A DNA stretch of 64,000 bases, from assembly GCA_029721515.1 (NCBI GenBank), contig CM056556.1, positions 15,783,598 through 15,847,597 on the forward strand, read 5' to 3'. This document shows, one piece after another, positions 41,129 through 53,200 of the stretch (position 1 is its first letter; each line of letters starts with the position of its first letter). Both the position numbers and the translations under genes were made by a program. The notes under the pieces are model-generated. The model had not been told where the DNA came from. It ran no database searches and worked only from the letters and a program-made list of their open reading frames with translations. The stretch comes from Synanceia verrucosa (taxonomy: Eukaryota > Chordata > Actinopteri > Perciformes > Synanceiidae).

Positions 41129-41245
41129 CCTGCACTGTGGGTCAGGTTTAGTCTGACAGGATATGAGGGCAAAGTGAAAGCACCATGGAGGAAATGGCAT
41201 CTGGAATCAGAGCATACTCCTCCGTAACTTGCCAGTATATCATGT

Positions 41246-41289
<44 letters not shown>

Positions 41290-44200
41290 GAGCTATTGAA
41301 ATATACACTGTCACTGCTACACACCACATTCTGTCTCTGTGACACACACATAGAGTAACAGATACACGCCTAGACAGCGAGCCACACATGAAACCCATTT
41401 CCTCAGTCAAACACTGCTTCGAGTCACCTCACCCTGATGTGTCTCTGTTTCATCTGTGTGTGTTTGCAGGACTCACCGCTCCCCAGACGCCAACCTGCCA
41501 GGATGCACACTCAGGCAGCTCGCAGTTCCCCACAGCAGGAGGCTTGTTGGATGGGTCGCAGAAGTGCTCGCTCATCTTTTCCTCCACGGCTCCCATGGTG
41601 CAATACACTTGTCTGTGTCTCATCCCCTTCCCACAAGTCACCAGGCACTGGGTTGGCAAGATGGGTATGGATTGACAGCGGAAAAGACAGAGGAAAAGTA
41701 ATTAACCTGAGTACATTGTATAACAGTATAAAATATTAAACAATACAGCCCCATTTTTTATCAACAAGACAGCAGAATGTCTGTGTAAGTTCTCAATCAT
41801 CCAGGTCGAGGTAAATCAAAAAGAGCAAAAAGGAGTCAGTTGAACTTGCTTGAGGTTTGTTGAAGACGTTTCACCTCCATCCAAGAGGCTTCTTCAGTTC
41901 TGACTGACTGGTGGAGAGTACAGATACTTATGCTCCTGTTGGAGCAGAAAACAAATAAATGGCCCAAACCACCAAGACAAGAGGTCTAGTTATGTAAGGT
42001 GAATGGTTACTGAGGTTTCTGGAGATGGATGTCAATACTGAGTTGTAAATGTTTGATAGGTTACGTCATAGTCCTCCACCTCTGTTCAGAGATGGTTTCT
42101 CCAGTTTGACAAAAATGGCTTCTTTCACTCCTTTCTCAAACCATCTGTCTTCCCTGGCTAAAACCTGGACATTACTGTCCTCAAAGGAGTGGCCTGTGTA
42201 TTTCAAGTGAAGTACATGAATGGTAATGACTCCCAATGAAACCCACTGTCTTGATGCTTTGGGTCGTTCGTTCGTTTTTTGCTCCAGTCAGTTAGAACTG
42301 AAGGAGCTACTTGGATGATGAGGGATGAAAAGTCTCAAGAAAGTTCAATTGTCTCTTTTTTCCTCTTTTTAAGATACAAGAAATACCAGCACAATTTAAA
42401 CTACAGCCCTGTACCACTCTGGTTTGTACTGCATGTGTGTGTGAGAGGGTCCCACCTCACTCCACTCGCTAACTGTCCACTTTGGACATGGCTGGTCGCT
42501 GCATGCTTCAGTGACCACCCTTGGGTATTCGTTGCACTCCCTGTCCACCAGCCTTCGACCCAGGTTGTTCATACAGTAAGACTCTCTGCTTCGACTCCCG
42601 CGTCCACATGTCTTTGAGCACTGTGTACAAGAATTCATTAAACACACTCAGCCCACTTCATCCATGTTGCACTTTCTCTAATAATGGAATGATTATGATA
42701 ATGAAATAAAAGCAACGTTCTTCAGAAAAATCTCAGATTTGTTTCAGTCATGATGTATTCAAGTTACAACATACATCATATATGCATTAAAACAAAATAA
42801 AAACACCTATTATAGAGTATACCCATTATTAGACATCAGTCTGTTCGGCTAGCTTATGTGACTCAGTTATTCCACTGACTGTACCTGTGACCAGGCACTG
42901 TACTGCCAGCTCTTAAGCAGACAGTCCCCATGGCAGGGCTCTCTGGTCTGAGGCTTGGGGGTGTCTCCACAGATACTGGCCTCCATCCTCTCACTCTGTC
43001 TCTTCATCAGTCTGTACTTCATACACTGAACATCCAGGCTGCGGTAGCCTGGGCCACATTTAGCAGAACATTCACTCTTTCCAGCGACATGCCATCTGTG
43101 TGAGAGGAAGTGCAGAAAAAAAAGTTCAGCTGCATGTCCTCTGGAGAAATTTGCTTTGTGTGTGTTTGTGTATTTGTGCACTTTTGTGCAATACACACCT
43201 GACTTCACAGTCGGTATTGCAGGGCTCAGGAATAGAAACAGGACGAGGTAAATGTTCACAGCGTTGATCCGATACCTCAAGGTGATCACTCTTACGTACA
43301 CATACCGCCTTTCGCCTTCGTTCACCTGCACATACCCGTGAGCACACATGTGGGGAAAGCAGGGTTCAAATCAGATAACATCTGGCAGACAGTTTGCTGC
43401 CAAAATATCACATTTCTTCACCTTTAACAAGTCTGACCAGCTTTCTGACATCCAGTCCTTCATCATACAGCCTTAGGGGTCCATGTCAGTCTTAGACCCC
43501 ACAAATACATGTCTTTACTGCATCTCACTGTGCCCTCTGACCCACTGGGAGCCTGACTAGTTTGCTTCTAAAAGGCAAATTTGAAGGGCTTAGTCGGTTT
43601 AAAAGCAGGCGAAGGGGAAGGTGTTGGGTGATGGGTCACACTGGGGTTGCCAGGAGGGAGATTTATGGAAGGAAGAGATGAGTGGGTATGTTTTTAAATC
43701 CAGAAGTGAGTGTAAGCGATGCAAGGGAAATCCTAATCCTAATGTGCCCTGACACTTCAATCCTTGTCCATGTAACAAGAGCTGCAGGAGACATCATGTT
43801 TCACATAAACTTCCCACTTGTTACAGATATTTGGTGGTTTATATCAAGAGTAGCTATGAAAATTCCTGTTAAAAGACCACTTTTTAGGCTCTAATGGGCC
43901 TAAAGATTCATAAAATCTGCACGAATGCTCCCACAGAATTTATGCAACTGCAACGCTTTATCATATGCCAAACAGAAATGATCACACTTTACATGTGTGA
44001 AGATTCGGAAGCCAAGCTGAGGTCTTACCCTGACAGATGCGAGTGCATTCAAGCCAAGAGCCAGAGGAGTCCCACACAAACTGCTCCCTGTGTTCCTCGA
44101 TGGGTATGTTGAAGGAGTAACGGACGTCTGGGTTGTAGAGATTTCCTACACACAAGACCTGTGGAAAAATGATGGGAATGACAGTGTGTTTTGGGTTTTG

Positions 44201-47200
44201 TCTAAACCCACACCCTTTTAGACTGAGATCTAGTTCAGTATGTCGATAATTGAGAAAATCAAAATTAAAAGGGAGAGATGTAGAGATCAATAGGAAAAGA
44301 AAATACTGTGTCATTAAATTAGGAGTTTTACTAAAAGCACAATAATTAAAAGCAAAAAGTGGAAATTCTCCTCCTCACACCTGCAGAATGAGCTCCTCCT
44401 CTATACGGTCGGTGCAGTTGATACGCTCCACTTTTGTGTCCGAGCCGCTGTAGTCAATGATGGTTCCCTTGAAGGTGATTTCCCTTTTAAACATGGCCAC
44501 CACAAAGTTCCCATTCAGGAGGGAGTTGGAGTGGCTGTCAGATAATGCTGGAATAAGAAACAGACATAAACACAGAATTTCAAATGTGAAAGTATTTAGC
44601 GAAAGGGAAGGAATGTTTCCTAAAATGAGTTTGACTCTTGCAGAATTGATGTTTGGAGAATGTTTCTGAGATGTGGTATTTATTATTTCAGGATACATGT
44701 TAAGTTAACAGTCTTTGAGTTGCCAGCCTATTGTTCTGCAAAACCATTGTTACAGGGGAGGTATGTTGAAACACGGTTGGCACTAAATTACAGTTATTTG
44801 GCATCAGACTGCATGACTTTTCTTAATGACTGACATTGCAATGCAAACAAAGGATCTCCACTGACTGCAAATACAAACAAGTACATAAACATACACACAA
44901 AGAAAACACATGGGAAAACATGGAAAAAGACTCACACTTGGCAAAGTGAGCACCGACTGAAATCTCCCTGCCTATGGTTCCAAGAAACATGCAGTTAATC
45001 ACGATCCAAGAGTGCATGTCGAAACAATGCATGTGATTAAGTTTCTGTACGCAAATTTGTTTACATTTAAGTCTACACATTGTTGATTGTGAGCTATTTA
45101 TCTTTTGTCCAAAGACAACAATAGGGTCTGTGAGGTTTCACAATGATCTACAGACTCTGGATGACATTGATGTTTTGCAGAAATGGAAAAAACAATGCCT
45201 TATGAAATGTGCAGATGCACAACCACTTGAAGCTACTACAATAGACTTTAATCTTCGGTTGATTTTAGTGGCCCCTGTGGAGAAAAGCGGTAGTGTTTCT
45301 GAGCACTGGAGTCCCTTAACTCTTTGAGTGCCATCGATGGCTTTTGACGCCATTCAAAATCAGATGCTTGAGTGCCATTGACGTAATAAGCAGTCAAAGT
45401 GGATTTTCGGCAGCGGGTCGCCCTGTGAGTTATTTTGGGGCTTCTGAGATTTGTAGACGGGACATAAAGAGACAGTATACGCCACACAGATCAAAGCAGG
45501 AGGTGGAGACAATCGCGATTAGAGAGCAAAACAAACAGAATCTGGACAAAAAGTAATGATTTTGGTGAAACTAGCCTCTAATCTCCTCCAGATAAAACAA
45601 GAATGGAACAAGGTAAAAACAAAAGTTATTTTCATGATGAAATAGCAAGTCTCTTCTTTCATTTGAGCTACTCTGTGTTTTCAGAGACATGGTACAAAAT
45701 ATTCTGGCACAAGGCACTTTCAGTTTTATAAAATGGCTGGTACTCAAAGAGTTAAGAAAACCTCTCATTTTAAAGCTATAGTCTGTCACGTTAAAGAGCT
45801 AGCCAGAGAGCTAGCAAAATTTGACTTGTTTCTTGTTTGGTGTGCGCAAGACAGAAATATGGCCGTGTACACGATGAAGCAGATGTGGCGCCTTTTTGTG
45901 CCGCACCTGATGGGCTTCCATGTCATTTTGATGTCACGATTGTGTGCGTGCTAGGAGACACGGCGAGTATACAGCCGGCTTTCAGCTGTGCAATATGATC
46001 AAAATGTCATATCCTATAACCTCTTCAACACAAGCCGCACCTATGACCGGCTTATATCCACAGAGAAGCTAACATTAGCATCGGGCTAATACGTGCTACA
46101 AAAGTGGCTAAGTTAGCAAACATTACACATTTCATGAAAATAATAACTCCTCACGAAGCTAAACAAATAATTACCTGTCCAACAGAAAGAAAGTAATTTC
46201 TGCATCACTTTTCAGTCCTTTCAGATGTCTCAGTGTCTCCTCTGATGTTCACTCTGCTTTGTCCTCTAGCTTGCTCCAGAGTTTTGTCGCAGTCTTTTCT
46301 GCCTCCCTCTTTCTTCTCTTTGCCTGTTTAGCAGGGTGAGCCGTCAGAAGTAACGCTGGAAGTGGTATTTATGGCTGCATTTTTGCTGCCATTGTTCCCT
46401 ACAGAACATATTTTCCTGGTAACTCTGTATTTCTGCAGAGGAGTGTTTTTCTGTTCTCAGAGTGGAAGGCCCATTTCACCCAGTATAACAACAAGTGTTT
46501 CTGAACAGAATGACAGACTGTAGCTTTAATGCAGCATGGTCTGAGTATCTGTCCCACAAAGTCCTTGTTCTTGTTCTCCTGAGCCTCCCTTCCCTCCAGC
46601 AGGCCCAGCAAAACAGCCCGATGCCGGCATTCACAATAACTACATAGAAATTGCCATTCCTCTCGCTGATGGTGTCATTTGCTTATGTAGGTCACATTGA
46701 GGCAAAAGCATTAAACTGGAAACATTTCAAAACCAGTAAAAAGTTCCTTGAAGTAACTTTAATAAGCCTTGACTTCAACGGCACAATCCAGTTTTTTTGT
46801 GTGTGATTCTCCTTCTGTCTACATACTGTACCATTGACAGGGCGTTGCACATAACAGCCAGATTTAATACAGTCCCCACTTGCTCAATGTGTGGTTGTGG
46901 CACACAGCAACAGCAGGAGTCAAGATTTTCACAGCAGCATGCTAGTGAGACCCTGCCAGATGTGTTTTCAGACAATTTGACTTAAAACATCTTGAACCTG
47001 ACTTGAACCATCTAAAAATGGGCGTCTGCCCTTACAACACAGGCAAAACTCCTAGTCTCTCTCTCATATGTTAGTACACCTAACACAGATACACACACTC
47101 TAAGCCCGGTGGGTCCCTCTAACCCGAGACCCCTATATCCACTTTCATACGGCCTGGGCTCCACATGCCTCTAATTAGCACCTATTGCTGCCTCATTTAT

Positions 47201-50200
47201 CTTTCTCAGGGGCTGACACTCCATTTGCTTTCCCAACCAACCCTCTTTGCCAACGCCCCTCCACATTTCCTCCACATACACTCAGTACAAATGACAGTTT
47301 CCTTTCATTTATGAAAACAGTTTGACAACAGTTTGGCCCTTACCCTCCTTCACTAAAAGCCTGCCTCTACAGCTCTGGGTCACCAAGTCTGGGTGGTTTA
47401 TGGTCATGTTAGGGGATAATGGCATTGACCTGTGAGAGGAGAACTGAAGGGATGTAACGTATAAATCTTGTTAAATTGGACTGCTTCCATTTGTGATTCT
47501 CCTAGGAAAACCTGCAATATGATACAGTGTTGTTTTAAACCACACACAGCACAGCACACTCACCGAGGTAGTTGTCGTCTTCTGGCTTTCCAGAGTAGCT
47601 GACTTGTTTGATATCAATGTTGGTGGCTCCAGCTGGGATGCGCACCACTGTGTTGTAACCTGAAGGAGAAGAAAAGATAGAGAGGCAGACAGGAAGAGCA
47701 AGAGAGAGAGAGACACTGAAAGTTACACATTTTTTCACAAAGTCTCAGATGGAACAAAGTAACAAAAATAACAGCAGTGAGTGGTCCCACCTTGATTTTC
47801 ATAATGGCTTCACTATGTTACACCAAATCCCAGTCAGGGAAGTCCAGTTCCAACCACTGGGGATTTGAATGTCACACTTGGAAAAATACAAAAAGGGGCT
47901 AGTCCTCTCAAATAACCTGCAGGATGCCTTGTTTTAGTCTCAGAGGCCCGACCGTGAAATGATATGTAATTATTCCCTGGACCTACCTTTGGCCTGTAAT
48001 TACTACACCGGGCCTGTTGTTCAATGATAAACTAACATACAAAAAGTGAGCATGAGGGAGAGAGAGCATGTGAAAGCCAAGACGCAACAACAAAAATGCG
48101 AGGATGGAGACTGCAGAAGGGACACCCTATGAAATAAGTGAAATATAAAGAAAATGGCACCAATCAGAAGAGGAGTGCTGGGTATGAAAGCTAAATACTT
48201 GTTTGGTAATGACTGAAATGTATTGAAAACTACTGGCTGCTCAATTAAATCTGTGCTATTCTTCACCTATTCTTTAAACATCCAACTTTTCATTTAAATC
48301 TTAAATAAAAATTACAGGAGAGAAAGTTTCACTCAAGATAAGCAGCTATGTGGCTATACGGCTTTGTACTTCTGGTCACTTGGTAAGTCCAGTAAAATCC
48401 ATTATTATGGTTGGAGATTATACCTGTAAATAGAGAGTATTTACTTAGTTCAGCTTAAACTGAATGGCATGAGAAGAAAGGTGTGTGCTGGTGTGGTTAG
48501 CATGACACCTTGAGCCACTCGGGGGCAGCACTTGGTTTACATATGTTTCTCTCATCAGCCCTGTACTGTAGATCTTTTAACATGCATGCACACACACACT
48601 GCAACATCACAAACCATGTCAATCATGACTGAAAAAAATTTCCATTTGAGGCCACACCGTACAGGAAGCTACTGCTACAACTGCTATACTCCTTCCCAAT
48701 AAATCTTCCCAACCACAACACAAAAACCTTTCTGAAGTATGAACTTTAGAAACCGCCAACACGGCCCCCCTTCCAAGGAAACAAGCTATCCACAACCCAT
48801 CAGATGCCTGCTAGATCCCCCAGCTTAGCAACTGACCACACACACAATCCTCCGCCACCACAGTGACCCAGGGATGAACAGTAACCACACTACCCTAGGG
48901 GAAAGAAACACAACCATGCTGCACTGAGGGAACGTGAGGTTTACCTCAAACATGCTTCCATCTGCCAATAGCAAGAAAGAAGATGATGTATTAATAGCCT
49001 GCAGAGGAAAATTAGAAGGCACTGCAAGCTCACCCTGTTGCAAGATGTCAGATGATACTGACAGAGTTGATGGCAAACATCTGCTTGTTTTGTTCGACAT
49101 TTAACCTCCAAGATGTCCATGTCATGCTCTCACGGCTTTTGCATCAAGGGACGAAACCAGAAAATATAGAAAATGTAGTTCTGTAAATCTCAGACACATC
49201 TTTATTTTGCTGTCTTATCTTACTTGAAACTTGACTGTCAAGAGAAATGGAAAGACAAGTAGCAAAATGTGTTATAATACTTAAAAGGTTTGAAAAAAAA
49301 ATACTAGATGAACTAGAAAAGCACTCAGAGTGCTCAGACCTCCGCAAAAGCGGCGGCGGCGGCGGCTACTTTTTATTTAAAGTTACCCCTGCTGCCAAGG
49401 AGGTTATGTTTTCATTGGGGCTTGTTTGTTTGTTGGTTTGCAAAGTAACTCAGAAACTTATGGTTGGTTTTTGACGAAATTTTCAGAATTTGGTGGTGCC
49501 ATTAAATCGGATCCGATCACCACCAAAAATGAATCAGTTTTAAGTTAAGCCACTTCTGACCAACCCTGAAAATTTCATCAAAATCCGTCCACAACTTTTT
49601 GAGTTATTTTGTAAACCAACAAATAAACAAACCCCAGTGAAAACATAACCTCCTTGGCGGAGGTAAATAATGTAAATATAAGGCATATGCATTGAGAGGT
49701 ACTACAAGGAATATTCATTTTGTATTGATTTTGTCGGTCCCTGTAGAAAAAAAGCAGTAGTGTTTCCGAGCACTAGAATCCTGAAGCTGAAGATTCTGGT
49801 GAACCTGCACGACCTCTTTAGATTTTCCTCAAGGAAAATGTTAAAGTGCCATTTGTGTCACTTCAATGGTCAACACTCTTGGACTTTCCCCAAATGACAA
49901 AAAGATGTTGCTCTGGTTTTACCTGCAAATTCAGTGTGTCTAGTCTGGTGAAGCAGGGAAAGAAAGAACAAGACAAACGAAAGTAAAGGAAAGAAACGAA
50001 GAATCAAACAACAAACAAAAGGGTGAAAAGACAGAAAGACAGGCCTAGACCCACGAGCAGAGGGATATCCTGCCTGGGCTGCACTCCCACTTGTGTTCTC
50101 TTTCTTAAGGTCAAGCCAAATTTCCAGAGCTGAGCTCAGTGCCTGTTTCAGTTCAATCCTCAAACCCTGTACCCTCAACAGCCAACAGAGTGCAGAAAGA

Positions 50201-53200
50201 AAGCAGATGGATAAAGACGCTAAAGCTCAGCGCCAAACTAACGCGGGGTAAACATGGCGGAGGACACACCCAGGGCTTTTATGCAAATGTTTCTGCTGTT
50301 TTGCTGCCCAGACCTAAAAAGGATTGGATGCAATCAGCAGTTGGCCCACACTGAAGCAAGACACTTCAAAGGGGTGATGTGAGATTTGTGTTTTCAATCC
50401 AAGACCCAACAGAGTGAGAACGCTGTGTGAATCAGTTTTGGAGAAGATTGGCACTCTGCATTTTTCCAAATTCATCCAAAGCACGTATTGTGTCTGAAAA
50501 TCAAGATTAATATGTTTAAACATAAGCAGAAATGACATCAGCACCTGATACGCACATACACTATGACAGCTTTGACGCCACATGGAGCTGAAGTGTCTCT
50601 CAGCTCTTCTATGTTTACCACACATCAGATATATCATAGTTCCTCTGCAGAACCTGCTGACATACAGCATGTTTAATGGCAACACCTTTTTTTGGCAGCT
50701 ATTAGTGTACTGTACACGTAATGTGAGCGGCACGACTCACCATACTGAGCATCGTTGAAGGTCCCTGCCAGGGTTTTACACGACGAGTTGTCGCCGCCAC
50801 ACACTCCGCACTTGTCATTCCTGGCCTTCGAGTTAAGAACGTGGTCGCAGCCTGCTTGCTGGAGAGGAACAGATGAAGATCATTCATGATTTAGAGTATG
50901 ATATAATATACTGTATTAGTGCTTCACCTGGACATAAACTAGATGTGTCTGTTTCTGATTGTGACCTACCTAAAAAACCAAAGCTTCACCCTTACCATTA
51001 ATTATAAAACATGAATCATGTAGACATATGAATAGACTGGCTTAAATTTGTTTTTCTGCAACAACAGGATACTGTGGCATGACAATAAGACGTTGATACT
51101 GCAGCTTGTCTGTGTGTACATGTGCTGGTGAGTGCATACATGAGTCCATTATACCCTGCAGAGGCCTTGAACACAGATGTCGTAAGTATCTGGACCACAT
51201 GGCGTTCCATCGATGACGCGGTCCTTCAATTGATAGTACACTGTAGTCCCAGCGACCCGGCAGAAGAGCTTACAGCGATCCTTCATTAGAACTGCATAGA
51301 GAAAGAAAACAAACTATGGTTAAAAAAAGAATGTTTGGCGATAACTAATGAGATTAATAAAATAAAAATCCTGAATAATAACAGGATGAAAAGTCTTGAG
51401 ATGACTTGCACATGTGGCTGAAATGATGATTTTGTACCTATTTATATTTTTTGTTAGAATTTCCAAATTCGTATCCGTTGTTTGGAAAAATCCGTTTGTA
51501 TCTGACAGCAAACTGGCTCTGGGACTTGGCCTGTTTGCTTGCATAGCATCAATTAAACGAATGAATCACTTGCAGTAATTTAGATGTGGTGGTCTTTGCC
51601 AGATGCTAATCTCACATTGCCGGGCAGGCCATCTCGAGAATGAATAAAACAGGGCTGCATTAGGGAAAGCAGCCAGGAGTTGCATATGGAGAGGATGTGT
51701 GTTTGATCTTTCTGTTAATTAGTGTCAACTAAACGTTTAGCCCGCTCTTATCATGGGTATGCAAAGTATCACAAACGTCTCCACACACGATATGGCGAGC
51801 ATCACGAGTATTTTAGCTAAATGCACCAAGCATACTACCTCACTGGTTTTCAACTACATTATATACTGTAGTTGGATGTAAACAGCATCCATCCTTGATG
51901 TCACAGCTCAAGTCACCACAAGACATTCAAATTACATGCTTTACACTGGCATACTCACTGCCACTGTACTTGGGGACCCAACGGACGGTGGGAGGTAGGC
52001 CGTTGATGTTGAAGTGCTTGCCGTCAAACTGGGAGCACTGCTCTTCACGGAAGTCTTTCCGTCCTCGCGGACATGGCTCAGTGTTACAAGAGCGGAACTT
52101 CATCCTGCGACCCACACAGAACCTCCCGCCGTTTCTGGGCCTGGGGTTAGATGAGGCGAATCACATTTAATTTCAAGTTGAACCATCGTATATGTTCTTG
52201 TTTGACTGATGCTTTATGACTTCAAACCCACACTGTTTACATTTAGGTTCACATTAAGGAAACAGGAAACAAGCTTTCTTTGTGAAAATCACTAACTGAA
52301 GCTGACATGCAGGTTTGTTACACACTTCAGCTTGTTTACAACTCTAACTCAGCCATGACGGACACTTTAACTGCTTCTCTTACTGGTCCTTACACATATT
52401 TACAGCCTGAAATGACTTTGATTGTCTCAGATTTGTTTCTTACTCAGGCTTGTTGCAGTCTCTGGCGGTGCTCCGTGTTCCTCCACCACAGGACCTGGAG
52501 CAAACACTGTAGGGCCCCCAGGGACCCCATTCCCCATGAACAGGCTGCAGATCCAACTCCTTGTTTACACACATGCCGTGTCTGCAATACTGCATGTGAA
52601 TAGACAAAATAACAACAAAAATCATGACTGTAACACCTACAAACCTGGAGACAGACACAGACGGCAGAATTAGTGGAGGCACAGCTAGGAGTGGTGTTCT
52701 TCTTTGCCTTCTTAATCCTCTGTTTAGATCTCAAGTTATATTTAAAAAGAAATCCTAATTCAGCTATTGTTTACCCTCGGGGAAGTCTTCCAACTCATCC
52801 AGCTGTCCAAAGAGAAATGGGAGAGGGAAGGAGTGGCATGCATACAGACAAAAATAGAGATAGTGGAAGACAGGAAGTGTCAGTGTGAGAAACCAGAAAC
52901 TGACATGTAGCCTACAGTGAGTGTGTGGCACAATACTTCCTTTATGTCAACCAAATCGATCATTTATTTGGGGGTGTTCTGTCTGAGGGGAGCAACGTCA
53001 ACAGTTTGGTTCCTGCTCTGATCACATCACGTGTCTCTATATCTTCAGGTGACATTTCTCATCATATTTGCATGAAGTCATGCTGTTTTCCACATGGGCT
53101 CAAGGACATATAGACCTGAAGTAAGTCATTGATAGAAATTATCTTGGACATTCAAAAAAAAACTGAATTGAGAAACACATAAAATTTTTTGAAATAGACT

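Larger units (their letters stand above)
40478..41476 (-). other. intron 13-14
   Basis: 999 bp, rich in (CA)n/(TG)n microsatellites (40893-40920, 41054-41125, 41253-41286). No other feature recognised. Confidence 0.85.
44548..47563 (-). other. intron 7-8
   Basis: 3.0 kb. Holds two adjacent inverted-repeat transposons (45320-45751 and 45770-46529) and a dispersed-repeat fragment at about 45240-45315. The rest has no recognised content. Confidence 0.85.

Noticed and set aside
46399..46611. 70-codon minus-strand frame
   Set aside because: It lies at the right end of the inverted-repeat transposon at 45770-46529 and shows no transposase motif.
52307..52603. 98-codon plus-strand frame
   Set aside because: It is antisense to exon 3 of adamts20. 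Similar antisense frames over exons 13, 16, 17 and 19 were dropped for the same reason.
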